A stretch of DNA of 19,909 nt, from the NCBI GenBank assembly GCA_900540175.1, contig UQFG01000023.1:1-19909 (forward strand), written 5' to 3'. Of this stretch, positions 6,898-14,518 are shown one piece after another. Each line of letters opens with the position of its first letter. The first letter of the stretch is position 1. Source of the stretch: an uncultured Mollicutes bacterium (GTDB taxonomy: Bacteria; Bacillota_I; Bacilli_A; Acholeplasmatales; Anaeroplasmataceae). Under the pieces are notes generated by a model. The model was not told where the DNA came from. It was given only the letters and a program-made list of their open reading frames with translations, and ran no database searches. The position numbers and the translations under genes are program-made.

Positions 6898-9081
6898 TCA
6901 AGCGTTTGTTTCTTCAGTAGCGGCTTTATTTTTTTCAAACCGTTTCTGTGCATCTTTAAGAGCGTCCTTACGGGAAAGATCGATCTGGCCTTTTTCGTTG
7001 ACTCCGATGCATTTGACGATGATCTCGTCATTCAAAGAAACGACGTCCTCCGGTTTTTCCACCCGTTCCAATGCCAATTTGGAAATGTGGCACAATCCTT
7101 CGGCACCCGGCCATAATTCAACGAAGATACCGTATTTTTCGATCCGCGTTACTTTTCCGGTATAAATTTTACCCACTTCCGCTTCTTTAACGGAATTTAA
7201 AATGTAGTCCAGACACGCTTTGGCCGTCGCCATGTTTTGATGCATGACATAGACTCTACCGTCCTGTTCGATATCGATCTTGACATTATCGAATTTTTCG
7301 ATCGTGGCATTGATAATCTTACCACCGGCACCGATCACGTCTTTAATCTTATCCGGATTGATCTTATCCGTAACGACTTTCGGTGCGTATTCGGACAGTT
7401 CGCTGCGAACTTCTTTGATCGTCGTTGCCATATGATCCAAGATTTCCAATCGACCTTTTTTAGCCTGATCCAACGCTTCTTTTAAAATTTCATACGTGAT
7501 TCCTTTGATCTTGATATCCATTTGTAAGGCTGTGATCCCCTCACGGGTTCCGGCCACTTTGAAATCCATATCCCCCAAATGGTCTTCCAACCCTTGAATA
7601 TCGGTTAAGATCGTATAATCATCGCCGTACGTGATTAATCCCATCGCGATTCCGGCTACCGGCGCTTTAATCGGAACACCCGCTGCCATTAACGCCAGCG
7701 TTCCCGAACAAATGGTCGCTTGGGAAGACGAACCGTTGGATTCCAAAATTTCCGATACGACCCGAATGGTATAAGGAAATTCATCTTCAGAGGGAATGAC
7801 ATAAGAAAGGGCTCGCTCACCCAAAGCACCGTGACCGATTTCCCGTCTTCCCGGGCTGCCGTATCGACCGGTTTCTCCGACCGAAAAAGCCGGGAAATTG
7901 TAATGCAACATGAAGCGTTTGTTCGATTCCTCCGTTAAACCGTCGATGATTTGACTGTCGATTAACGAACCGAGTGTTACCGTTCCCAGACTTTGCGTCT
8001 GACCGCGCGTAAACAATGCCGAACCGTGAACACGCGGCAATACGTCGATCCGACTGGATAAAGGACGGATTTCATCGGTTTTCCGACCGTCGGGACGGAT
8101 TTTATCAACCGAAATCAAACGACGGACTTCATTGTGCAACAAATCGTCCAATGTATACTGAACATGTTTTAGATACAAAGCTTTTTCTTCCGTATCAATG
8201 ACTTTGATTCCTTCGATTTCTTTAATAAACGTCTTTTGATCAAAATGCGCCAACGTTTCGGCGTTGATTTCGTCGATGGTCTGATAACGTTTCAACTTAT
8301 CTTCGATCCGAATGGCCTCAATCAACCGTTGATTCGCAAAATCGCTGACTTGACGGTAAATCTCTTCATCGACTTTAAACAGTTCCACATCCACTTTTTC
8401 TTTTCCGCAAAGCGAAACGATTTCTTGTTGGAAATCGCAAAGGCGCTTAATTTCGGCATGACCGTATTTCAGCGCTTCCCACATATCTTCTTCACTGACA
8501 AAACGGGCACCGGCTTCCACCATATTGATCGCCTGATGCGTTCCGGCAACCGTTAAATTAATGTCGGTTTGTTCTAATTGAGCGGCCGTCGGATTGATCA
8601 CCAGTTGTCCGTTGATGCGACCCACAACAACACCGGCAATCGGTCCTTCAAACGGAATATCGGAAATCATCAGCGCAATGGAAGATCCCAGCATGGCAGC
8701 CATGGCCGTCGAACAATCGGGATCCGACGATAAAACCGTATTGACCACTTGAACTTCATTTCTGAACCCGTCGGCAAAAAGCGGACGGATCGGACGATCA
8801 ATCAATCTCGATACCAACGTTTCATGTTCCGAAGGACGTCCCTCCCGTCTTAAAAAACCACCCGGAATTTTACCGGCGGCATATAATTTTTCTTGGTATA
8901 ATACCATTAAAGGGAAAAAGTCGGCGGTCGATGCTACATTATTGGAACAAACTGCGGATAAGACCGTACTTCCCCCGTAAGTAACCATACAAGCCCCGTT
9001 GGCTTGTTTTGCTACTTCACCGATTTCGACTATCAGTGGACGTCCTGCCCACGTATATTCGAAGCGTTTTACTTCACTCAT
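6898..9081 (-). CDS. pnp: Polyribonucleotide nucleotidyltransferase (PNPase)
   Basis: 727 residues, the usual family length. PNPase degrades RNA 3' to 5' by phosphorolysis and can add tails; it works as a trimer, often with RNA helicases. Two RNase PH-like domains are present, the second with the catalytic-site segment [11 protein letters not shown] and [17 protein letters not shown] domain follows (~570-630) with GAGG at 584-587, then an S1 domain (~635-705, [15 protein letters not shown]). The tail is short and charged. Start: ATG with AGGAGAT seven bases upstream. It lies directly downstream of rpsO, the conserved order in many bacteria, but a terminator and its own promoter separate the two. 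No terminator is seen before rnpB. Confidence 0.98.
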   Translation of the reverse strand: MSEVKRFEYTWAGRPLIVEIGEVAKQANGACMVTYGGSTVLSAVCSNNVASTADFFPLMVLYQEKLYAAGKIPGGFLRREGRPSEHETLVSRLIDRPIRPLFADGFRNEVQVVNTVLSSDPDCSTAMAAMLGSSIALMISDIPFEGPIAGVVVGRINGQLVINPTAAQLEQTDINLTVAGTHQAINMVEAGARFVSEEDMWEALKYGHAEIKRLCDFQQEIVSLCGKEKVDVELFKVDEEIYRQVSDFANQRLIEAIRIEDKLKRYQTIDEINAETLAHFDQKTFIKEIEGIKVIDTEEKALYLKHVQYTLDDLLHNEVRRLISVDKIRPDGRKTDEIRPLSSRIDVLPRVHGSALFTRGQTQSLGTVTLGSLIDSQIIDGLTEESNKRFMLHYNFPAFSVGETGRYGSPGRREIGHGALGERALSYVIPSEDEFPYTIRVVSEILESNGSSSQATICSGTLALMAAGVPIKAPVAGIAMGLITYGDDYTILTDIQGLEDHLGDMDFKVAGTREGITALQMDIKIKGITYEILKEALDQAKKGRLEILDHMATTIKEVRSELSEYAPKVVTDKINPDKIKDVIGAGGKIINATIEKFDNVKIDIEQDGRVYVMHQNMATAKACLDYILNSVKEAEVGKIYTGKVTRIEKYGIFVELWPGAEGLCHISKLALERVEKPEDVVSLNDEIIVKCIGVNEKGQIDLSRKDALKDAQKRFEKNKAATEETNA

Positions 9082-9117
9082 TTCGTATCTCCTATTCTTT
9101 TTTTATCTAACAGTTTT

Positions 9118-9126
9118 ATTATACCA
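9118..9126 (-). promoter_or_regulatory. Extended -10 promoter of pnp
   Basis: Minus strand TGG-TATAAT (TATAAT at 9123-9118), an extended -10 of the same form as that of thiT. No good -35 is visible at 16-18 bases. It lies after the rpsO terminator and about 37 bases before the pnp start. Confidence 0.6.
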
Positions 9127-9161
9127 CAAACGGAGGCTTTTTCTACCTCTAAAACAAACGA

Positions 9162-9194
9162 AAATAAAAAAAGGAGAACCTTGTCTCCTTTTTT
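9162..9194 (-). terminator. Intrinsic terminator of rpsO
   Basis: AAAAAGGAGA-type stem (9194-9184 with 9177-9167 on the minus strand), six-base loop, T-rich 3' side followed by ATTTT. It begins two bases after the rpsO stop. Confidence 0.85.
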
Positions 9195-9196
9195 CC

Positions 9197-9463
9197 TTAC
9201 CGACGCAATCCTAATTTGGCAATCAGATCTTCGTAAGCATGCAAATCTTTTTTCTTTAAATAATCCAACAATGCTCTTCTGTGACCGATTTTGCACATTA
9301 ATCCGCGTTTGGAATGAAAATCGTGAATATGCGTTTGGAAATGAACGTTCAACTGATTGATTTCTTCAGTTAAAATCGCAACTTGAACCGCAGTTGAACC
9401 GGTGTCCTTTTCATTTTTTCCATACGTTTTAACGATTTGTGCTTTTTGTTCTGCTGTTAACAT
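9197..9463 (-). CDS. rpsO: 30S ribosomal protein S15
   Basis: 88 residues, the canonical S15 length. S15 binds the central domain of 16S rRNA early in 30S assembly. Conserved segments: GSTAVQVAILTEEINQL (binding and helix 1-2), HFQTHIHDFHSKRGL (the HxxDxxSxRGL RNA-binding motif) and RRALLDYLKKKD near the end. ATG with GGAGG nine bases upstream. It is monocistronic, with its own promoter (9554-9582), a structured leader of about 85 bases, and a terminator directly after the stop. S15 often represses its own mRNA, and the leader here has suitable inverted repeats. Confidence 0.98.
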   Translation of the reverse strand: MLTAEQKAQIVKTYGKNEKDTGSTAVQVAILTEEINQLNVHFQTHIHDFHSKRGLMCKIGHRRALLDYLKKKDLHAYEDLIAKLGLRR

Positions 9464-9475
9464 CTTTTTTCCTCC

Positions 9476-9535
9476 ATTAATTCTTATTTTTTCGCGTATT
9501 TCCCAGTATCGGAAACAGAGGATTTTCCAAATACA
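9476..9535 (-). promoter_or_regulatory. Structured rpsO leader, possible S15 autoregulatory site
   Basis: In the minus-strand transcript GTATTT and AAATAC (about 9535-9530 and 9502-9497) pair across an enclosed GGAAA...TTTCC hairpin, leaving room for a further small helix (GATACTGGG). Such a compact branched fold upstream of rpsO resembles the class of S15-binding leaders known in several bacteria. The pairing is seen; binding of S15 is inferred. Confidence 0.4.
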
Positions 9536-9553
9536 GAGAAAACGTCCTTATTT

Positions 9554-9582
9554 ATTATACGCTATTTAGCAAACAATAGCAA
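9554..9582 (-). promoter_or_regulatory. Promoter of rpsO
   Basis: Minus strand TTGCTA (9582-9577), 17 bases, TATAAT (9559-9554). Expected start near 9547, giving a leader of about 85 bases. Confidence 0.85.
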
Positions 9583-9603
9583 GCATTTTTTAAGATGAAC
9601 CCA

Positions 9604-10722
9604 TTAAATTTTTTTGACGTACGCTCTTCTTCTTTTATGTTGCACGCTGTCGAAATTTTTCCACTGATTGATGATATTGACGTTGTCTTCCAAATTCAAA
9701 TTCGTTTCCGCATAAGCGACTTTTCCCGTTGACAGCATTTCCATGATCTTGTAGATCAAAGCCGTACTGACGCCTTTATTCTGATATTCCGGCAAAACAC
9801 CGATTAATCCCAAATCAATGATTTTCGGAAAACGGATACTTTTGAAAAGTTTGAAAATCGTTAACGGACTCAAGCGACCGCCTGATTTTTGCAGCGCCTT
9901 ACCGATGGACGGAAAAGCGATCCCAAAACAAACCACTTTTTCGTTTTCATCCAACAAAACGGCCACATACCGCAAGTCGATGATCAATTTAAAACTTTGA
10001 ATCAACTCTTTTTTGACGCGATCGGTAAAAGGAACCGTCGCATACAAATCCCGGTATGTCAATTCGGCGATTTCAAAAAACTGATCGGCATATTTGTTTA
10101 AAAATTCTTTCGTATTTTTAGCCGTACCGTAATGCAGTTTGTATTTCCGCAACATAAGATCGCTGATGCGTTTGATTCGTTCGTCGATGACGGCGGGAGC
10201 CTTTAGTTTCCGTTCCACCCAATCTACTTCTTTTTGAAAGCCGCATCCCTCAATCAAATCGGCATAATAAGGGTAGTTGTATTGTTCTTCAAAGGTCGAA
10301 AGTTCGGAAAAACCTTCGATCAGCAAACCTTCCCGATCCTGATCGGAAAAACCGAGCGGACCGACGATTTCTTCCATTTGTTCTTGTTTGGCCCACGTTT
10401 CGATCGCCTGAAACAGTGCGCTTGCGACTTCCTGATTGTCGATTGCATCAAAGCGGGTGAACCGAACGCGTTTTTGTTGCCATTTCTCATTGGCGGCATA
10501 CTGCAAAATACCGCTGATTCGACCGACCATTTTCCCGTCTAAATAGGCATTGTAATAGACCGCTTTGGCCTGATCGTAATACATATAATCACTTTGGAAC
10601 AACTTCTTTTCATCTGCGTAAAGAAGCGGGACAAAATAAGGATTGTTTTTATACAAACGAAGCGGAAAACGGATAAAATCCCGTTGTTCTTTCTTCGTTT
10701 TGACTTCTCTTACCGTTATCAT
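9604..10722 (-). CDS. GNAT-fold N-acetyltransferase-like protein
   Basis: 372 residues from ATG 10722. The opening FIRFPLRLYKNNPYFVPLLYADEK is typical of a family of 370-380 residue GNAT-like proteins in Firmicutes and other bacteria, whose substrate is not known. The C-terminal half carries a GNAT core: IGVLPEYQNKGVSTALIYKIME (about 300-325) is the acetyl-CoA pyrophosphate loop, with Q-N-K-G-V-S in place of the common Q/R-x-x-G-x-G/A. The N-terminal part has PLGFSDQDREGLL. The frame opens earlier, at 10752, but the ATG at 10722 has GGTGA spaced correctly and begins where degV ends. It is coupled to degV (5-base gap) and no clear terminator follows it. Confidence 0.8.
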   Translation of the reverse strand: MITVREVKTKKEQRDFIRFPLRLYKNNPYFVPLLYADEKKLFQSDYMYYDQAKAVYYNAYLDGKMVGRISGILQYAANEKWQQKRVRFTRFDAIDNQEVASALFQAIETWAKQEQMEEIVGPLGFSDQDREGLLIEGFSELSTFEEQYNYPYYADLIEGCGFQKEVDWVERKLKAPAVIDERIKRISDLMLRKYKLHYGTAKNTKEFLNKYADQFFEIAELTYRDLYATVPFTDRVKKELIQSFKLIIDLRYVAVLLDENEKVVCFGIAFPSIGKALQKSGGRLSPLTIFKLFKSIRFPKIIDLGLIGVLPEYQNKGVSTALIYKIMEMLSTGKVAYAETNLNLEDNVNIINQWKNFDSVQHKRRRAYVKKI

Positions 10723-10727
10723 ATTCT

Positions 10728-11597
10728 TCACCGATGAACCGCATGAAAACAAATGCCCAGATTGCCCGGTCCGCAGTGACTGCCGGCCGTCGGATTGACA
10801 TCGACGATTTCAACGGTTAAACCAGACCCCAATTTATCCCATAGCATCTGCCGAACCAGCATCGCACTTTCCAGCGCATCCGTATGACCGATCGTCACGC
10901 CGTATTCTTCAATCCGATCTTGAAGTTCAACGACGATTTCAACCAATCGTTTTAAAGCCGGCAGTTGTCCTCTTTGTTTTTCGATGCTTTTCATATAGCC
11001 TTCTTCATCCATATGAATGATCGGTTTGATCCGTAAAAGGCTACCGAAAAAAGCCGAAAAGTTACTGATCCGACCGCTTCTTTGAAAAAATTTCAAATCG
11101 CTTGCGTAAAGATAAAACGCAAAATGAGGGATTTCTTCTTCCGCCCACGCTTGGATTTCTTCAACCGTTTTACCGTCGTGATACAACTTGCTGATTTCTT
11201 TTAAAATCGGCAAACTGCCGACCGCGATGGATTTGGTATCGATCGTATGACATACCCGTTCTGGATATTTTTCTTTCAGTTCCGCAAGCGCAAGTGCCAT
11301 CGCATTGAACGTCGAACTCATCTTGCTGGAAAAGTGAACGTACAAAATATCGTTTCCGCTTTGAAAAACCGGCTCGAAATACTGGATGTAGTCCATCGGA
11401 CTGAGTGCCGAGGTTTTCGGCATTACACCTTCTTTCAGTTGGCGGTAAAATGCCTTGAAATCAAACGGTTCATCCGTCTGATACGGAAAAAACATTTCCC
11501 CGTCGATCGAATAAGGCATACTGATCAACCGATAACCGAGTTCCTTGGCCAAATGAAACGTCATGTCGTTATCGGTATCTGTAAATAAAACAAACAT
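10728..11597 (-). CDS. degV: DegV family protein (fatty-acid binding)
   Basis: 289 residues, the normal DegV length. These proteins bind a long-chain fatty acid in a cleft between two alpha/beta domains; in Gram-positives some (FakB) present the fatty acid to the kinase FakA for phosphorylation. Family motifs: KTSALSP (~60-67), YVHFSSKMSSTFNAM (~87-100) with the conserved Ser/Thr residues, LKFFQRSGRIS (~170-180) and the C-terminal HCGPGNLG. N-terminal FTDTDND corresponds to the usual TDS(A/T)-D start, with T-D in place of D-S, a small departure. Start ATG has AAAGGGAG upstream and its own promoter. Whether it is a true FakB cannot be told here; no FakA (DAK2) gene is in the window. Confidence 0.92.
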   Translation of the reverse strand: MFVLFTDTDNDMTFHLAKELGYRLISMPYSIDGEMFFPYQTDEPFDFKAFYRQLKEGVMPKTSALSPMDYIQYFEPVFQSGNDILYVHFSSKMSSTFNAMALALAELKEKYPERVCHTIDTKSIAVGSLPILKEISKLYHDGKTVEEIQAWAEEEIPHFAFYLYASDLKFFQRSGRISNFSAFFGSLLRIKPIIHMDEEGYMKSIEKQRGQLPALKRLVEIVVELQDRIEEYGVTIGHTDALESAMLVRQMLWDKLGSGLTVEIVDVNPTAGSHCGPGNLGICFHAVHR

Positions 11598-11632
11598 AAC
11601 TCTATTCTCCCTTTAATTCATTTGTTTGTTTT

Positions 11633-11661
11633 ATTCTATCCTTTTCTTTTTATTTTGTCAA
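11633..11661 (-). promoter_or_regulatory. Promoter of degV
   Basis: Minus strand TTGACA (11661-11656), 17 bases, TAGAAT (11638-11633). A perfect -35 and near-consensus -10, about 35 bases before the degV start and directly after the ribF stop. I see no terminator between ribF and degV. Confidence 0.85.
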
Positions 11662-11671
11662 ATTTCGTCTT

Positions 11672-12583
11672 TTATTTCGTATAATTCATTTCTTTCGACA
11701 ACAAAAAGCATTCTTCTTTGTCTTTTTTCAACTGAGCAATCAGTTCTTCTTTCGAAGAAAACCGACTTTCGGAGCGGATTCGCTTTAAAAAGAAAACCTC
11801 AATCTGCTGTCCGTAAATCTCTTGATTCAATCCGAAAATATGAACTTCCAATTTCTTTTCCTCACTGTAATTAAACGTCGGATTGTTCCCGATATTGGCC
11901 ATGCCGTAGTATTCGATTTGATCGATCACAACTTTGACGAAATAAACGCCGCCATGCGGTAAAAAATAACGTCCGTAACACAAATTGGCTGTAGGAAAAC
12001 CGATCAACCGTCCTTGTTTAGAACCGCTGATCACCTCACCTCGAATCGAATAGATTCGACCCAAAAGCCGACCGGCTTTTTCCACATCACCGGCTTGCAG
12101 CAATTCCCTGATGTACGTAGAAGAAACCCGAACGTCTTCGTAAACGTATTTTTTGACTTCGTAAAATTCAAATTCCCGTCTTAAATCCTCGATGGTTCCT
12201 TCGGCTTTTCTTCCGAATGTAAAATCATAACCGCATACACAGGAAACGATATGCATCGCTTTGATACAGGCGATAAATTCTTCTTTGCTCATCGTCATAA
12301 CGGCTTCCGTAAATTCAATGATAATCAAATAATCGATGCCCATTCTGGAAAGAATATCTTCTTTTTTCTTAAGCGGCGTAATCAGCGGATAATCGGGGAT
12401 TTTTTTAAGAAAAACCGACGGATGGGGATAAAACGTCAAAACAGCCGATTTATAGCCGTGCCGTTTGCATTCTTCGATCAGTTTTTGATGACCCAAATGG
12501 ACGCCGTCAAAATTGCCGATGGCCGCACAAAGCGGTTCCGAAACAGTCGGAAATTGTCGGTTTTTGATGTAAATTGTTTTCAT
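11672..12583 (-). CDS. ribF: Bifunctional riboflavin kinase/FAD synthetase
   Basis: 303 residues from ATG 12583. Converts riboflavin to FMN and FMN to FAD. The N-terminal FAD synthetase (nucleotidyltransferase) domain shows AAIGNFDGVHLGHQKLI with the HxGH-type motif, VLTFYPHPSVF, CGYDFTFGRKAEG and SSTYIRELL. The C-terminal flavokinase domain (from ~180) shows GRIYSIRGEVISGSKQGRLIGFPTANL, with the PTAN motif for ATP and metal, and a GVYFVKV strand. The frame extends upstream to 12637, inside truB. The chosen ATG has AGGTGAT directly before it, four bases after the truB stop, and gives the family N-terminus. truB-ribF is a common pair. Confidence 0.96.
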   Translation of the reverse strand: MKTIYIKNRQFPTVSEPLCAAIGNFDGVHLGHQKLIEECKRHGYKSAVLTFYPHPSVFLKKIPDYPLITPLKKKEDILSRMGIDYLIIIEFTEAVMTMSKEEFIACIKAMHIVSCVCGYDFTFGRKAEGTIEDLRREFEFYEVKKYVYEDVRVSSTYIRELLQAGDVEKAGRLLGRIYSIRGEVISGSKQGRLIGFPTANLCYGRYFLPHGGVYFVKVVIDQIEYYGMANIGNNPTFNYSEEKKLEVHIFGLNQEIYGQQIEVFFLKRIRSESRFSSKEELIAQLKKDKEECFLLSKEMNYTK

Positions 12584-12587
12584 AGAA

Positions 12588-13457
12588 TCACCTGTTTTCT
12601 TTGAAAATGACCAATGGTTTGTATCGATTGTGTCCAATGACTTCGTATATGGCTATTATAACATTTTTGTGAACAATGTAAAAGGGTTTATCCGTTTGGA
12701 TTTGTCGTTCATCCAAAACGACGCCGTTATAAACCAAGTGTGCCAAAAAATCGTCGGCATAAAGCGTGGCGAAATCAGGGAAAACCGCTTGAATCGGCAG
12801 CAAATCGTCTTCCGTAATCTCTTTTAACGGCTTGGCATCCTCCAGCGAAAAAAAACCGCTTTGGATGCGTCTTAAGCGCTTCATAATGGCCTTTCCGCCC
12901 AATAATTGACCGAGATCCCGGGCAAAGGCACGAACATAAAATCCTTTTGAGCAAACGATTCTAAGATCGATGTGGGCATGTCCGTCCTCAATATAAAGAT
13001 CGGATAAGGTTTCGATTTTGCGGATAAAAACGGGTCTTGGAAGAACGGAAACAGACTCGTTTTTGCGCTGATAGTCGTATAGTTTTTTTCCATTAACTTT
13101 GATGGCAGAAACCAACGGCGGAATTTGTTCGGTCTTTGCGGCTAAAATCGCCAAGGCCTGGTCCAACGCTTTTTGATCAACGTTCATCGTTAATTCTTCC
13201 GTGATCGTCCCATCCCAGTCCAATGTGGTGGAATCATACCCGAAACAGATGGTTGTAAGGTATTCTTTATCGTGTTCATTCAAGTATTTCATCAGTTTGG
13301 TAGCCTGATTACAACCGACTACCAAAAGCCCGGTCACTTGCGGATCCAATGTTCCGGTATGGCCGCATTTGTGCAAATTGAACTTTTTTTTCAAATAGGA
13401 AACCACATCAGAAGATGTCCATCCCGCCGGTTTATCCACCAATAAAAAACCATTCAT
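12588..13457 (-). CDS. truB: tRNA pseudouridine(55) synthase TruB
   Basis: 289 residues, typical. Makes pseudouridine 55 in the T loop of tRNAs. Motif I GFLLVDKPAGWTSSDVV at the N-terminus; motif II CGHTGTLDPQVTGLLVVG contains the catalytic aspartate (D38). The KLYDYQR and VCSKGFYVRAFARDLG segments and the short C-terminal PUA-like part are also as in the family. SD AGGAGA precedes the ATG. The stop TGA lies inside the ribF ribosome site, so the two are coupled. The upstream gap is extremely AT-rich and hides any promoter. Confidence 0.97.
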   Translation of the reverse strand: MNGFLLVDKPAGWTSSDVVSYLKKKFNLHKCGHTGTLDPQVTGLLVVGCNQATKLMKYLNEHDKEYLTTICFGYDSTTLDWDGTITEELTMNVDQKALDQALAILAAKTEQIPPLVSAIKVNGKKLYDYQRKNESVSVLPRPVFIRKIETLSDLYIEDGHAHIDLRIVCSKGFYVRAFARDLGQLLGGKAIMKRLRRIQSGFFSLEDAKPLKEITEDDLLPIQAVFPDFATLYADDFLAHLVYNGVVLDERQIQTDKPFYIVHKNVIIAIYEVIGHNRYKPLVIFKENR

Positions 13458-13469
13458 CTTTTTTCTCCT

Positions 13470-13575
13470 AAAATTATTTCGTCTATTATCTGTTTTTAAA
13501 AAATATATTATTTATTGTATAAAATAATTATTTTTAATATTAATATCTAATTTATTTAGTTTTAAAAACTACTTA
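13470..13575. other. Extremely AT-rich intergenic island between thiN and truB
   Basis: About 105 bases almost free of G and C (only a few each), much more AT-rich than anything else in the window. It contains short palindromes such as AGTTTTTAAAACT near the thiN end (terminator-like but weak) and AAAATAATTATTTT. It must hold the end of the long thyA-thiN operon and the truB promoter. No clear -35/-10 pair stands out because many A/T hexamers qualify. Confidence 0.8.
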
Positions 13576-14202
13576 TTATTTGAAATTGTTTCGCCGATCC
13601 TCTTTCGACAAAATCACCAGCAGTTTGCCGGATTGAAACGTAATATCGGCCAAATCCGTTTTCCACTCATTGGAAATACAAAGCGGATCTTTGGGAAAAA
13701 GCGTATAATTCGTAAGCGGATAAGCAACACCGTTTAACGTCAAATCAACCACTTCTTCCAATGCAAAAAGAGATAAATAGTGATATTTCCCTTTAGAAAC
13801 TTGAAACGATTCATTTTTTATAAAAATCATCGTATCATCGTCAACCATCCCAATCCGTTCATCTTGTTCCATCAACAAAAGATTGGCTAAAAAATGATCG
13901 ATCCGATTGCCTTGAATCCCACCTAATATCGTAATTTTTCTGACTTCTTTGGGCAATATCTTCAAAGCAGCCGCCGTATCCGTATCGTCTTTTTCTCGGT
14001 TTAAAAAAAAGACATTCTTCTGTTTGGAAAGTCGTTTTTCCTCTTCTTTTTCAATCGAATCAAAATCACCGATCGCCGCATCGAGGGCGATTCCTTCTTC
14101 TAAAGCCAGAATCGCTCCTTGATCAATGCCGACGACGTATGCATCCTTCAAATCGTATTCTTTCAGCGTAACGTTTTTGCCGATGATCAAAACCGCTTCC
14201 AC
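13576..14202 (-). CDS. thiN: Thiamine pyrophosphokinase
   Basis: 208 residues, the family length. Transfers pyrophosphate from ATP to thiamine to make TPP. Motifs: VVGIDQGA, IGDFDSI near residue 43 (metal-binding DFDS), KDDTDTAAALKIL (ATP and Mg site), GGIQGNRIDHFLANLLLM and, at the end, the thiamine-binding region with SLFAL and ISNEW. The start is GTG at 14202 with AGGGAG upstream; the preceding gene ends five bases before it. It is the last gene of the thyA-thiN operon and is not near the riboswitch. With thiT in this window it makes a salvage route from external thiamine to TPP. Confidence 0.95.
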   Translation of the reverse strand: MEAVLIIGKNVTLKEYDLKDAYVVGIDQGAILALEEGIALDAAIGDFDSIEKEEEKRLSKQKNVFFLNREKDDTDTAAALKILPKEVRKITILGGIQGNRIDHFLANLLLMEQDERIGMVDDDTMIFIKNESFQVSKGKYHYLSLFALEEVVDLTLNGVAYPLTNYTLFPKDPLCISNEWKTDLADITFQSGKLLVILSKEDRRNNFK

Positions 14203-14206
14203 AAAC

Positions 14207-14506
14207 TCACTCCCTCATTTTTTCGATCCATTTTTTCAACGAGTAAAAATCGACATTTCCTTCCATCTTCGATACGATATGAGCATCGTTTACCCATAGG
14301 TAAGTCGGTATTCGTTGAATCGATAAATTTTTTTTCAATGTTTGATAATGGGTGGTATTGACACGGTAAATCTTCAAATCGGGCATACTCGATGAAAGAC
14401 GCTGCAAGCGTTCTTTCAACGTATTGCATTTACTGGACCAACTGGCATAAAAATAATAAAGACCGTCTTCCAGTAAACATCCTGTCCCATTGTATTCGTA
14501 AATCAA
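14207..14506 (-). CDS. Thioredoxin-like protein with a one-cysteine active site
   Basis: 99 residues. The pattern YYFYASWSSKCNTLKERL matches the thioredoxin strand-loop-helix where WCGPC is usual, but the first cysteine is serine (S-S-K-C). The cis-proline loop is present as RIPTYL, and LKIYRVN fits the preceding strand. Without the first cysteine a normal dithiol cycle is not possible: it could act as a monothiol reductase, bind a partner, or be non-catalytic. The start is TTG (14506) with AAGGATG ahead of it, directly after the mutS2 stop; no in-frame ATG fits. Small thioredoxin-like genes after mutS2 are common in Firmicutes. The fold is fairly sure, the function is not. Confidence 0.8.
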   Translation of the reverse strand: MIYEYNGTGCLLEDGLYYFYASWSSKCNTLKERLQRLSSSMPDLKIYRVNTTHYQTLKKNLSIQRIPTYLWVNDAHIVSKMEGNVDFYSLKKWIEKMRE

Positions 14507-14518
14507 TGCGGGTCATCC

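Noticed and set aside
9004..9360. Plus-strand frame of 118 codons across the rpsO-pnp gap
   Set aside because: It overlaps rpsO, the terminator and the pnp promoter on the opposite strand, and has no SD or recognisable domain.
10723..10752. Longer N-terminus for the GNAT-like protein inside degV
   Set aside because: The frame opens there without an SD, while ATG 10722 has a well placed GGTGA.
12584..12637. Longer N-terminus for RibF inside truB
   Set aside because: The ATG at 12583 has AGGTGAT upstream and matches the family start; the extra residues do not.
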